DNA of 64,000 bases from NCBI GenBank assembly GCA_022885665.1, contig JAGQDJ010000181.1, positions 1-64,000 on the forward strand. The letters are read 5' to 3'. Positions 10,480-24,500 of the stretch are shown in pieces. The position numbers and the translations under genes were made by a program. Position 1 is the stretch's first letter; every line of letters begins with the position of its first letter. The notes below the pieces were generated by a model. That model searched no databases, had not been told where the DNA came from, and was given only the letters and a program-made list of their open reading frames with translations. The DNA is from Triops longicaudatus (taxonomy: Eukaryota; Arthropoda; Branchiopoda; Notostraca; Triopsidae).

Positions 10480-12493
10480 TTTTTGAAGACCATCTTATCT
10501 TAAATTTCCCTTAGACTTTACGTAAGTTACAAGCAACAGTTTCTCGAACTTGCGAGTGGTGACTTTCAAACTCTTTTAATATGCCCTATTTATTTGGAAC
10601 ATGAAGTTTTTGGGGGGTGGGGGGGTGAGGGGATTTAATATGGTGGATATCAACGTGCGCTTTGTTTGTTAGAGCTTCAGAAGTACACAGACTTGCAAGT
10701 CCATTTCCTGACTTTTCTTTATATGAAGTGTTTCAAGAACAAAACATGTTATCGGTTGTGTTTGGTTTTGAGCTTGAAAGAAACGGAATATTCTGAGTTC
10801 GAAAGGAGTGAAATGGGTTCAATTCCCAGTCATAAACTGGCACAGATAATAATGCTCTGTATCTTTCCCTCCTCGACGTGTCTCAGTTATTTCTCCTGCG
10901 ATGCCGGCGTATTTAAAAACTGTACACCCCAGTCCGATTAGGCTTATTTCTCTGAGTCTGTATTTCTTTTGATTCTCGATGATGAACCGCGACTAGCACA
11001 TATACCTTGGGTAGATGAAGCAAACGCAACACCAAAATAATTAATCGACTCTTCTAACCTTCGTAACATGCTTTTTCAGTGGAGAGACGCCATTTTCATG
11101 ACATTTGAACGTATAATAGACGTAAGTGTGCTTCTTGTGCTTTTCACTCTGTACCAGTAGTTTTCGAACTTTTTTGGTCCGCGGCTCCCCTTGCACTAGT
11201 AAGAACACATCGCGGCTCCCCTCCGGTATTTACACCCAAACAAAGCAACACAAACGATCTTTGGCTGTCACTTATTATGAGTCTACTTTAAATTTTTCGA
11301 GTTTAAAGGTGAACCTGAAGTCACTTATAATATGTGTTTATTTGGATTACAAACTTAACTCGGATTTTGACAAAATTCACGAAGTTTGTTCGTAATCAAA
11401 CTGTCATTATTTAGTGAATCGAGCCTGTAATTATTTTAATTGGTGCTAAAGCAGAAAACCCTGCCTTGAAAAAGTAAGTTAATACCGAAGGAATCAAAAC
11501 TCGAAGGATCTCGTCCCTGGTTCGCAGTAATCTTGCTTATTCGAGGAGCAGAATTCTGCCAGCAGTTAGGAGGCGATTAACTCAGATTCTAACCCTCGTT
11601 GGATGTACGGGACATAAAAAAGTCCCATATTGTCTGTAATTGATTGTAATACATTTCAGAATTCAGAACACTTCAGAACACTTGGAGACTGATTTGTCCA
11701 GAGCCCAAACTTAGTGTTCTGTGAAAGGGTTTATTTGTAGAGAAATCATAAAAATCTCTTGTTTCGCCATTTCGAGCGAAATTAAACTGATTAAGTCAGC
11801 GTGACTGCTTCGAGTTTTGCCGTGAAGTGAACCCTGGCTCGATGATTGCGATTTTCTCCCGATCAAAGGTGAACAGGTCGCTTCTTTAATTATTTTTAGT
11901 TAACTTATTCCTAGGCAAGGTATCATGACAAAATAAAGCAAACTCAAACAGACCAAATCTGTCATGATAACATAAAAAAAGTCTTACAGATCTTTCTCAT
12001 AAAATAACAGTTGGACAAGAATATTTTTTTTTTGTCTTATGCTCTTTGGTATGCACTCCGAACTGAATTATATGATCTTCTTCATAAAGAAATACTGCCA
12101 TTTCAAAATTGTGTCCACTGAAGGTTGAAGCAGAGTCCGAAAGTTTGTTGATAAGCTTGTACTCAGATAGAATTGAAGACTTGTAGTGATACATTTAAAG
12201 CGTTAAATATGTTAAATGTATCGCGAAGGAACACCATTTTCATTATAAAATCATCATAAATGGAGCAATGTTCTTCAGTTAGATAAGAACGAAGCTCATT
12301 CCTTATATCTCTGTGGCTTCACATGCTGGAAGCCATATATCCGTCGTTCGTTGAACCCACCGTTCGCCGTTCATTCTTTACGAAGATCATCAAATCCTTG
12401 CGCGCTGTTGTTGTGACATTCACGTGTGTATCTGTAATTTCCCAGGGTGATTTACAGCCACTTTTTATTTATTTGCAAAACGCGTGAATAGTA
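10480..12493. other. Intergenic DNA between the PLP enzyme and XRN2
   Basis: No gene was seen. The two flanking genes lie on the same strand 2.0 kb apart. A G-rich run lies at about 10613-10625 and a hAT-like transposon end at 11155. No clear AATAAA signal lies close behind the upstream stop, so its 3' end is not defined. The last few hundred bases should contain the XRN2 promoter, but no TATA box is evident. Confidence 0.5.
11155..11232 (+). mobile_element. Possible hAT transposon left end
   Basis: The sequence begins CAGTAGTTTTCGAACTTTTT and continues into GGTCCGCGGCTCCC, a layout commonly seen at the termini of hAT-superfamily elements (CAG start, then TTCTCAAACTTTTT-like and GC-rich parts). 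I did not find a matching inverted right end or an 8-bp duplication, so the element is probably truncated or degraded. Confidence 0.35.
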
Positions 12494-15400
12494 ATGGGTG
12501 TTCCAGCCTTTTTCCGCTGGCTGAGCAGGAAATATCCTTCAGTTATTTGCCATTGCATCGAAGAAAAGGTCTGTTCACATTTTTTTGTCTTCACCTGAAC
12601 TAAAATTCATTGTTCTAGGCGCGCGAATATGATGAAAAAAAAATACCCGTTGACACTTCCAAGCCGAATCCCAATGGCATTGAGTTTGACAATCTATATT
12701 TGGACATGAATGGCATCATTCATCCTTGCACCCATCCAGAAGACAGGTTAAAATTTATTTAAAAGTTGCAAGTTTCTGTAACGCTCATTTTTGTTCCAGA
12801 CCCGCTCCAAAAAACGAGGATGAAATGATGGTTGCCATATTCGAACACATTGACCGACTGTTTGCCATTGTCAGGCCCAGGAAAGTGCTTTATATGGCTA
12901 TCGATGGCGTCGTAAGCTGAACGATTTTTTTTCATTAACTTTGAGCACTAATTAAACTTCACTTGCGTTTTAACTTCCAAACCTTAACATCCACTTTCAG
13001 TGTAAGATGAGAAAGAATGAAATGCTTGAAAAAAGATATTGTAAAGCATTCAGTGGAGCAGATTTACAACTAGCTTATTCAGCAAATAAACGTAAGGCTA
13101 GAGTACCTTACGTGTAAGCTTAATTTGTTGGGCTTCAAAATTCGCTATAAATGTTAAAATCGAAAATGCCGTATACTAGAGAAGTGTCAGCAGGAGTATA
13201 AATTTAAAATAAGATTTTATCAAGTATAGTTGGAGTCTTTAAGTTTTACAGTTTATCAGCTTGCAACTCTTATAATCGGCTATTGTTATAATTAAAAGGC
13301 CCCTCGTGCTAAAATGAACCAACAGCGCTCTCGTCGCTTCCGAGCGTCCAAGGAAACTGCCGAAAAGGTGGTAGAAGTGGCCCGCATCCGCGACGATCTG
13401 GAAAGTCGTGGTTTGCCGGTACCACCGCAGAAGCCAAAAGGCGAACATTTCGACAGTAATTGTATTACTCCAGTAAGTTTAGTGCACCTTGTCGACTTAG
13501 AAGCCTCTGCATTTACTTTCTAATTATTTTTTTTTTTTTTTTTTTTTTTATATTTTCGTAGGGCACGCCTTTCATGCACCGCCTGTCTCAGTGTCTGCAC
13601 TATTACATTCATGAGCGATTACGGAACGATTCGGGGTGGAAGAACATCAAAGTTATCCTCTCGGACGCTAACGTCCCTGGCGAGGGCGAACACAAAATCA
13701 TGGACTACATTCGTCGACAAAGAGGTTTGTACTGAACTGTTTCCACTCTGTTTAAGTTTCTTTTGCTTTTTTGTCTAATTTTCTAATTCTGTTACTCAAG
13801 CTCATATGGATCATGATCCCAATACGCGCCACGTTTTGTGCGGTGCTGATGCCGATCTCATCATGTTGGGGTTAGCAACCCATGAGCCACACTTTACCAT
13901 CATTCGAGAAGAATTCAAGCCCAATCAGCCCCGACCCTGTGAAATTTGCGGCCAATTAGGTTAAATGTCTCCTTTAGTTGCGTTTGTCAATCGTAATTTG
14001 TTTCATTTACAAGCTTTTTTCATGTATTTAATGTTATTTATTTTTCACGATACTTCGTTTTATCGTGTTAATTTATATTATTTATTTTTTGCTCGATTTA
14101 TTTATTTATGGTTATTTATTTATTTCACTATTTTTTTACCATATTTATGATTTATTTATTTTTTATTATTTATTTTTACTTATTTTCAACTGCCTATCAC
14201 GTTCTAGGACATGATTTAAAGGACTGCCAAGGTTTGGCGCGAGAGAAAAGCGGCGAACACGACGAAATAGCCCCTCCCATCGGAGCCCAGCAAGAGTATA
14301 TCTTCGTCCGCTTGTTCGTCCTCCGAGAGTACTTGGCCCGCGAGCTGGAGATGCCCAACCTGCCTTTTGCCTACGACTTGGAACGGGCGATCGACGACTG
14401 GGTGTTCATGTGTTTTTTCGTCGGCAACGATTTCTTGCCACATTTGCCGTCGCTGGAAATCCGAGAGGGCGCTATTGACCGGCTCGTGGGTCTGTACAAG
14501 CAAACTGTGTACAAAACCGGCGGCTGGGTCACGGACAGTGGTTTCGTGTCGCTGGATCGGGTCCAGATGATCATGACGGAATTGGGCAAAGCGGAGGATC
14601 AGATATTCCGGAAGCGACAGCAAGACGAGCTTAATTTTAAGGCCCGAAATAAGGCCAAGAAGAGGAGGATGCAAGGAGGCGATCGGCCAAATTACATGTT
14701 GCGAGGAGAATTTGCTCCGAAGGTGAGAAATTTTGCGCGCTTGAAGCGTTTTGCTTTTATGTTAAAGAATAAGCACCTTCAGTTTTCACATATCATGACA
14801 AGCTCTCGGTGATCACAATTGAAAGCTGAAGTTAAAAAATAGGTCGTGCGGTTCATGTAAGACCGAAATTGCTGTTTCGATGGACCTTGTGTCTTGGGTT
14901 TAATAGCATGAGAATATTTGACGTTGACTTCGGAGATGCAGTGTTTGAAAATTTTGTTGTCACTAAAGTTATGCTAGAAAACGCGAGTGGTGCACGACAT
15001 TAAAAATACGTTTTTCACAATTTTTAGTGATTGAGACAATTTTGCGAGTTTTTTTTAAATAAGATTAGAAAGTTTAAATGTCTTTATTCGTGCACCGTTC
15101 GCATGGAAGAAAAAGATTTTAAAGGCAAACGTATTGTTTCGGCATATAATCCTTCGCAATCGTGCCGGGAATTTCAGTTAAATTAAAAGATGTATTCAAA
15201 AAAAGGTTCAGGCAACTTCACCAAAACTGCTAAACTTTTTAACATCAAACGTTGAAAGTAAAGTTACGTATTGTAATACGTATTATAGCATATTGCCCAA
15301 GGATTTTACAAATATTCCTGTAAAACATCTAATAAGGGCTGAAATTACATATTTTTTAGGAAAAAGCGTATTTAAAAATTAGTTTTTAATGTCCACTAAA

Positions 15401-15495
15401 ACACCTTCCAACTAGCGAAAACAAAATTCAAGCATTGGAATGGGTTCTTGAGAAGTTTAGAAAATATTGCACGAAAATTCGTCTCTGTTAAAAAA

Positions 15496-15591
<96 letters not shown>

Positions 15592-18500
15592 TGCAGGTTT
15601 AATTAAAACGTGTTTATTTTAGATTAGGACTAGTTAGTTTAGCTGTTAGGTTTACCAAGGTTAAGCTGTGATAAGGAAGAGTAGATTACAGGTTAGGTTA
15701 CGCAAAGTTATGTTGGGTTAAAGTTAGCTTAGTTAAAGTTAGGTTACATTAAGTTATTTTAAGCTAAGTTAGGCAAAGTAGAGTAAGATTGCGACAGGTT
15801 AGACTACATTAGCAAGTTAGGCTGCATTTAACAAGCTTAAGCTAGATTAGGTTAATGTCAGAGTAAAGGTTTAGTGAGGTTATGTTAAGCAAGGTTTAGT
15901 TGGGTTAAGTTAGGCTAAGTTTGTTGACGTGATAAACGCTGTAGCAGTGGTTAAAACAGGAAAGCAATTGAGACTGTAACATAGTAACAAAGTGTGAATT
16001 ACATTTCTAAAAATAGTTTGAATAATAGAATGCAACAAAAGTGAATGACTCAGTTAAATGTAAACCAAATATGAGCTTAGGCTCGCCAACGTTATTTTTA
16101 TCATTTCTTTTTTTTTAATTATTATACGTTTAATTATTCTTTTATTATTTTTTTTCTTCATAGTTTCATCGTATTTTTCAAGTTTTCTCTTTCTCTTTTC
16201 GTAAGTTCAGCCCGACGCAAGTTTTTCTCACTGTCGCCTTTTCACGCAATTCCATTTGGACAGTTATATTTTTAAAAATATTTTTTATCATCGTTTTTTT
16301 GTGTCTGCATGTTTCAGAGCGCTGTTTGCTAGCCTATTGGGTCTCTTTCGAATTCCTTTATTTTCTTTTCCGCTTGAATAGATTTTTTTAAAAAAAAAAT
16401 TTTATACTTTTTTTTTATTGGGGAAAAAATAATTGAAAAACAAACGCCCAAATTATCCTGAAATTTGTGTTGTGTGGAATAGGCACTAGGCGGCGGTCAC
16501 CAGGTTGTCCAAAACGCACGAATGGAAGTGTACCAGACCCGAGTACAAAGCATGTCTGTCCATACCGGGAATATGGACGCTGCGGTTGCGCTCAAAGCGA
16601 TGCTGAAAACGGTATATTTTATTTCACAATTGAGCTTGTGTAATTTTTGGTTGATTTTAATTGATTATTTCATTTGATTTTCGTGCAGAGCGTCGAAGTA
16701 GGTGAGGAAAAGCCCGAAAATAGCCAAGCTTCGCCGAATCCTTTGAAGAGAAAGCGGGAAGACGACGATAGTGAAGACGAAGTACCGGACGAAGTTAGGT
16801 TATGGGAAGAAGGCTTTAAAGAACGGTATTACGAATCGAAATTCGGTGTCCCACCCACCAATGAGGAATTCCGGTACCAAGTTGCCGCCGAATACGTCAA
16901 GGGCCTCTGTTGGGTCTTACAGTACTACTACCAAGTATTTTTCTTCTTCTTTTTTTTTTTGTTTTTTTAAGTTAAGGAATGTTATTATGAAGTATTTTTA
17001 TTGTCCTGTAGGGTTGTGCGTCGTGGAATTGGTACTTTCCTTACCATTATGCCCCTTTTGCGTCAGATTTTGTGGATGTAGAGAAAGTAGCCTCGCGTTT
17101 CCCTAAAGGAACTCAGCCGGTAAACAGCTTATGAACGATTGACCTAAGAATGATTTTTCAAACATTTTATTTTTCAGAAATTTTATTTATTTTTTTTTTG
17201 CAACTTCATTTAAAAAAAATCGTTTTTGAACATATTAATTTACGAGGTGAACTCAGGCTTATAGTCGGTGTATGCGAGTTTAGTTAAGATTTTTAATTGA
17301 TTTTATTTTTGTAAATTATTCCTTTAGGCTCTAAGTTTCTGCGCTTATTTTCTTGTTCCCGTTGTCAGTATGTTTTAATTTTGTAAATTATTCAGTTTAA
17401 CCCTATGGAGCAGCTCATGGGCGTGTTTCCAGCTGCTAGCCGTAGTCACATACCTGCGCCGTGGGCAGAGTTAATGATTGATCCCGTAAGTAACACTTTC
17501 AAGTTAAGGTTAATTTCTACTAAAAAATGTCTTTTGAACTACACAGGCGTCACCTATTATCGACTTCTATCCCGAAGACTTCAAAATTGACTTGAACGGA
17601 AAGAAATACGCTTGGCAAGGCGTAGCGTTACTCCCATTCGTCGACGAAGTGCGCCTCAAGAAAGCTTTGCAAAGCGTGGCACACAAATTAACCGAAGAAG
17701 AACGTAAGGGCGATAAATTGTATTACGTTTCGCACGGTTATGAGCACGAATGATTTGTACGCCATTTAATTATTTTTTGCGAAATGTTTTGTGCGTTAAT
17801 TTAGTTGAACTTTTAGTCGCCAAGAAAGGGAAAGAAAATCAGGGAAAATATAGAATCAAAGATCACCACAGTAGGCAAAAACCTACGTTGATTGCCAATA
17901 AAAAGAAATAAGAAAAAACAGTAATAAAAAATAATAGCTAAAAAAACATAATTAAAGTGAATAAATAATTTTTCCTTTTTTTATATATTGTATTTTTTTC
18001 ACCTTGTGTGTTTTATTTTACTTTATTTTGCTAAACCTTTAAATCAAACGTTTTCTTTCTCTTTTGCATTGTAGCTTCTCTGATAGTCTCCTTTTCTTAT
18101 GCATTTGTTTGTGTATTTATTGAATATTTTGTATATATTTTTTGGCGTCTGTTTTTGCAGGAAAGCGGAACACGCGTGGCGACACTTGGATGTACGTGAG
18201 CAAACACCATAAAGGTTACCCGTTTCTGCGCGGTTTGTACGAAGGCGAGAGCGATAGTAGTTTGGAAGTACCCGTAGACACAGCACTGTTTCAGGGACTG
18301 TCAGGAACAGTTCTTTTAGCCGAAGAATGTGTAGCAGAAGGAGGGTAAAACTCTTAAAAATTTCTATCAGAAATTGTGCTTTATTTACGGTACCTTAACT
18401 AAGGAATCTCTTCTTTTCTAGGACGCTCGAGTCGCCTGTTGTGGGACTTCCTGACTTGTACGACTGTCAAGTGGTCTGCGTCAAATACCGAGATCCCAAC

Positions 18501-21500
18501 TACCCGGATACTTTCGAGTTTCCGGCCCGACGTCTCAAAGGCGCCATGTATGTCGGAATCACTGTATTCGGTTCTTATTTTCTGTCATATTTTGCAGGGG
18601 TCTTTTTCATAAATTTTCAATTATTTCTTTTGTTTTTACTATTTCGACCGATATGTTTCGTTTTACCTTATGGGTTATTTTAAAGCTTGTGTAAAATATT
18701 GTATATTCATTTATTTTAAAAAATATTTTTTGTTTCCTCGCTCTTATTGATAAATTTCATTTTTCTATTCTTCTTAATATATTTGTGACATTCAGCTATG
18801 TTGCTAGTTTCACTGATCCCTCAAGTTTTTAATAATTTTTTAAGAAAGCAAAATACTTCGGCTTTACAAAGCACTTTTTTCAGCAAGCAGTTGTATTTCA
18901 TTTTTATTGTTTCCTGTATTTGTTATATTCTACTTTGTTTTTAATTCACTGATTTCTCTACGTTGTTTTTGTTTTTAGAAAGCAATATAAAATAAGAGTT
19001 TTGCCAAGAAAATTAAAATCGTAATTATTTAAAATAATTTTATGTTAGAAATCCGCCTCCCGTATTGAAACCTCAAGATTACGATGATCGACGTCAAGGA
19101 CAGTGGCGACCTCAAACAGGAATGTCTCCGGCTACGCAGCGAGCTTCTGTGGGCGCGTCTGGCCATAGAGCGTTAGGGTAGGTTTACATTAGACGGTTCT
19201 AGTGAAATTTTATTAAATTGAAATTTTTCGAACATGCTTTAATTTAAGTGCGTTTGTCTGCAGGCATTACGTGCGTCCAGAAGACAGGGAGTATGGCGCA
19301 GTGCCGCCTGGCGATTATGGGCGGGATCGATTCCAAAGCAGAAGTGCGCCTGGTGGCTACGGCCAACCGCGCTATAGTCATCAAGGAAACCAAGGACGAG
19401 GTAAGTTGACTGCGTCCGTGTGATGACAAAGACCGCTTGTAGAAATTTAAGGCAGGGCTCAGGAGGTGTCGCTACAGGACACAGACGCTTTTTGCGACAA
19501 CGGTTCGAGCATTTATACCAGACTTGTGTCTGAAATAATGACATAAGCCCTGAAAAAGGAACTTGAACAAATCCAAGATATTTCCATTTCTTTATGACAA
19601 ATCAAAATCCAACTCGAGGTCTTCATACCGTCAGAGATGCAAATCCAAATGAACATCAAGACAAGAGAAAAAGAGTAAAAAACAATCTCACGCCCCTTAA
19701 GTGGATTTGACAAATCCAAGTCAACCATTTTCGTTTATTATTTCGGTAGAAACATACTGAAGGGCAACGGCTACTTTTTACCTCGTATATGTCTTTGCGT
19801 TGTGCAGAAAATGTCGCCAAATAGATATTACTTGTAGTTTTAAAGTTTTCGCCAGTAAGATTGTAGTCCATTACTGAGGACAATAGTTGTTTGTGAGACA
19901 AATCTCTATGATTTGCTAAGCTCAAATGTTGACAGGTGGTTAAAAAAATCAAATTTGTATAGTGCTTAGGCCGATCTTCTAATCCAGTGCTTCTCATTTG
20001 TTTTCGCCCTTTACCTAAATCAACTATCAAAAAGCCTTCATTACCCAACGCAAATATTTTCGAAATAAAAATAGAAAACAAGTTTAAGATTTTTATATAC
20101 CTAAGTAAACGATATGGGAATCGCACGCTTAATGCTGCAGGGGATTTTAATAATGAAAATATTAAAAATTTGTTCGGAAGTTTTCGACAGAAGTTTTGGA
20201 TCGTCAAAAAACGTCGGGAATTGTGAAGAAAATTCACTTAATACATTTTTTTCTAGAAAACTTTGACATTTAAGCTTTTTGGGAAACGAATCGATAATTT
20301 GACTTGAAGCCTCATTTGAGCTGTTGATTTTTTTTTCTTCTTTTACGAAAGGAAAGTTCGAATTAGTGATGATGTCAGAGCTAGAGAAAGTTATCTAAGC
20401 TTCTACGGTGATTGTTACAAATCTGGTAGACATGAGTTATGTTTAGGTCAAGATATTAGTTAAAAGTTGTTTCAGTGCACACTTAAAGCTATTTACCGAA
20501 AAGTCTGGTCATAAAATTTAAAAAGTTACTCGCTTGTTACAAATATACTAAGAATATTGTCACGTCACTAACCAACAACCAACACTTGGTTGAATTTTAC
20601 ACTGACGTGGTTTTTCACGGGGTCCAGATCTGGCTTGGAAACAAAAAAAAAAAAAAAGACTAATACTGAGGTAGCCAACGGTATCTGTATTTTTCCACTC
20701 ATATACAAACTCCACTCTCTCTTTTTAGCTTCTTCTCTCAGCTTCCCTGTCACTCTCCCTTTTTATAGCTTCTTCCCACCCAAACGAAATCAGCGTAGTC
20801 CCTTTGGTTTCGGAGAAACGACTGTCATTAGTCCAGAAACCAAGGGTGCGGTGGGACAGAAAAGGAAACTGCGTTTAAACAAAACAATTGACAAATATTG
20901 GCGTGACAATATATTGTAAATTTTATGGACAGTAAGCTATAATCATCACTATACATTGCGTTCAGAAACTGATTCTCAAATATTGAACAATTTTGGTGAA
21001 AGAGCCTGTACAGCTTCATCTGTAATCTCCCTATATATAGGTTAGGTAACACGTAGCCTGCGAACGAAAATACCAAAAACGCAAGCACTAATAAATTAGT
21101 AGGCATTTTAGCATTTCGGTTCTTACGGACAGCAGTCTTCCTGGAAACAAAATTTTGGAAATTATTAAATTTTTCTTCAGATGGGCTCCGTTCCCCAAAT
21201 CCGACCAGCTTTTTATCCAATTTTGGGTAATTTACCCACCATTGAGAAGCACTGTTCTAACTCAATATCTGATCAATTTGATTGGAGTATCGAAGGTATG
21301 GAAAAAGTAGGAAGAAACACAGCGAAATTCTATAAGCTGTAAAATATATCTTTCACTGTCAAAATTGTCAAAAAAGAGCTTTCCGCCTTGAAAAATCCGT
21401 TTTCTATTTAAGCACTACCAGTGCAAACGGCTAGTTTTCAAATTAGGTTCAAGTCAAGACAAAAGAGCTTGTCAAATTACCTAGCAGTACCTTCTAAAAA

Positions 21501-24500
21501 ATAGTTTTAAATCGGACTTAAGCAGACCTCAAGTTCAAATCAGCACACTTCCAATTCATATTGCGGCCGAGTGGTGGAACCTTCTTTTTAACCGAACTTT
21601 GTCAAGTGGACGTAATAAATGTAGGTGCAAGTTGCTAATAGCGATTTTAAAATTTTAATTTTAAGAGAAAGAAAATGCCAAATACGAGTCACAGTCCGTA
21701 GTCGTTGGGTTAGATTTTTTTATACTAACAGATTTTTTTTATATACTAAAAAGAAAAACTGTATCTAAAGAGATTTAGAATTCGAAAAAGATAACTTTTA
21801 AAATTGGTATCGGAATGAAACACTGTGTACGGCCTGCTTCATCTATTAAGTGTATTTGAATAACTTTTTTTAAAAAAAAAAGGTCGCATTGAAGCTAATT
21901 TTTTGAAAGTTAGATTATTGTTGTCAAAACAGCACGTGGTATGCACGCAGCTTCAAATCGTAAAAAAAAATATTGAATGTTACGCTATGCTATACAGGTT
22001 TTTCAACACAAAAAGCAAATACAGTTTTCTTGTGGCGTATTTTGACACGTAATATTATTTTCAAATCCATAAAGTCCGTTGTTTAGTGAAATTGTCTAAG
22101 CTGGGAATGATAATTTGGAGCTTTTAACTCAATGTAATTTGATATAGGTAGATTGTGCATTCGTTATTTCGGTAGAATTTATTGAATTGTATGTTTCAAA
22201 GCGGCCAATAGATGGCGTTTAGGGATATATTCTGATACATTTTAGTAACAATCAATACGTAGGCCTGCTTGAGCTAATGTCTTTTTCCAGTCTTGGAAAT
22301 TTCGAAGTGGTTACATTTATTAGGTAATATTGGGACAAATATTGTTCCACGATCAAAAATAATAAAAATTACACGACGTCATATTCGTAGTTACAATTGA
22401 CGCAGAATTCCTCAATATCTCAATGGCATGTGATAAAAAATTTGGGTTGTTGAATAGCGTAAGTTTTCTTTAAGTTTTCAATCTACCACATTGTTTAGTA
22501 TTGTGAATAAATAACAGTACCGGTACAGTTTTATGGTGCTTTTTGAGAAACCAGGCTTAGACAAGGAAATCTTTGTAAGTGTACCAAACCGTTCTTCGTG
22601 AGACGCCTAAAGTGCTATGTATGAATTCGTTTTAGTAAGTCGCAAAATGTTAGCAATGCGTACAGCAGTTTCGCCTTAACGAATCTTAGGAGGACCAAAA
22701 ACTCGTTATCCCGAAGTTTGTCTTTTCGGACTCGTTTTTCTTCACGATTACTGGAGGATGTGTTTTACTCCTTTGTAATAACCGACAATCCGTGACAAGA
22801 GCTTGAACCGCAAGAGATTCAACTACTTTATAAAAAGATTCAGTGCAGTACCTGAAACTAACAGAATGCGATAAATAGCTTTCTTTTCATTAATTATTTA
22901 ATTTCCCCACTACATTCTGCGGCCAGTTCACCGTAAATCCCTTTAAAACCAGTCGATGTAGAATTCAGATCATTATATGTGAATGGTCCTTAAAGGAAAA
23001 CGTCTGTAAAGAGTTATGTTTGCACATACCCGTCCAAGTACAGTTTCGAGTTCTTGTCCCAGCCTTAAATCCCAAAATTTTCCCGTCGTATCAGCAAGTT
23101 TTGTGGTGAAAAATCTGTCAAAAAAGCATCCGAAAAAGTGGACAATAATCATTATTCAGCATCGAGTCAGCATAAAATTGTTGGCCGGTGGTGTTGCTGT
23201 GGGAGGTCTTGGCCGGAGTTGGTTATCTTGTTATTCGAGGGGTGGACAGTTAACAAAAAGGGGGTTGGAACCTGTTTAACAGTAATACCCATATACCTTT
23301 TTTCTTTTGGAAAATGCAAGTGTTCAAAGAGAGGTGAGAGATGTGTGAGAGAGACAAGTGTGGCAGCTGGGAGGGCAGAAGTGAAAGCTAATTACATGAA
23401 CTGGCGCTTTTAACAACCCCAGAAGGGAGGGAACACGACAACAGGCACACACACAGACTGAAGTTCCTTGACCACTCCTAATTTTCTTAAGAAAATAGCC
23501 TCCCTCTCCTTCCACCTCCCATTTTTTTTTCCATTTTCTACCGAAATGCCCAAATATTACACGACCACCCATGTCACTTTTCTAGAATTATCGACATACA
23601 GGCTGTGTCGCTAATGGTGGCTAAATATGCAGTTAGCGAGTGTAGTACGAGCTCGTGGAAATTTTTCTACTAGGGCCAACAAGACTTTGGTTAACTGAAA
23701 ACTCAAGTTGACTGAAAATGGATTATGACATGTTTACGTGGAGATGGAGTTGTGTTGATTTTACGTGTATCGCGCATGGCAGTGTATCTCAACAGTTATC
23801 GGCACTTAGTCAAAAATGTAATAACGGTTTCAACGTAATAACAATTTCGACTAGAATTTGACCGAAGTTATCCACAGAAACAGATTTTAATAGAATTTTC
23901 GTTCAGATTTTCCCTTGAGAAGGGCGTCATTACCCAAATCTAGAAGAGTTTTAACAAAAGTTTTAATAATTATAAACACTATTCAAACGCACTGAATACT
24001 AGTTTGAGGTTAGGTTAGCTTAAATTATGCTAGGTTTGTTTCATTTAAGGTATGGATGGGTAAAATTAAGTTATATTTGTCTAATTCAAGGTTAAGCTGA
24101 GTAAACTAAGTCAATTTAATCTTGTTTGAGGCTAGAATAGGTCTAATAAAGCTCTAGTGCTATAATGAATAGGTCTAATGTTAACTACATTTATGGTTAA
24201 CCAGATTTGAAAATGTACGATATTGAGAGTTAAATAAGTTAAAATCAATTACGAAATGCTTTGTCACAGCTTAAATCCGTGAAAGAAATTCTCTCAGTTA
24301 AAGGCTGTTCAAATAAGTTAGCAAACGTTTCGTTTCTTGAAAGAGCGTGATAAAGCTCGACAAACTGTGTGACATACTCATTATTCTTATTTTTACTTTC
24401 TTTTTTCAAAACTGCATGTATGTCAATTGAAAGGATTTCATGTCACGTTTATATATTTATTTTGTCAGTGTGCCTTTGAGCTATCTATTCTCGTTTACTA

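Noticed and set aside
10800..10840. tRNA-like B-box word GGTTCAATTCC
   Set aside because: No A box at the right distance and no cloverleaf stems. Similar words near 33982 and 37684 fail in the same way.
14108..14207. N-terminal extension of the long open frame into T-rich DNA before XRN2 exon 7
   Set aside because: The extension is TTTAT low-complexity sequence. The acceptor at 14206-14207 completes the conserved glycine and histidine of the zinc knuckle in the right phase.
19454..19552. CAGGGCT ... AGCCCTG as ends of a short transposon
   Set aside because: The 7-bp inverted words are too short, the flanks show no duplication, and similar words near 62270 are only loosely related.
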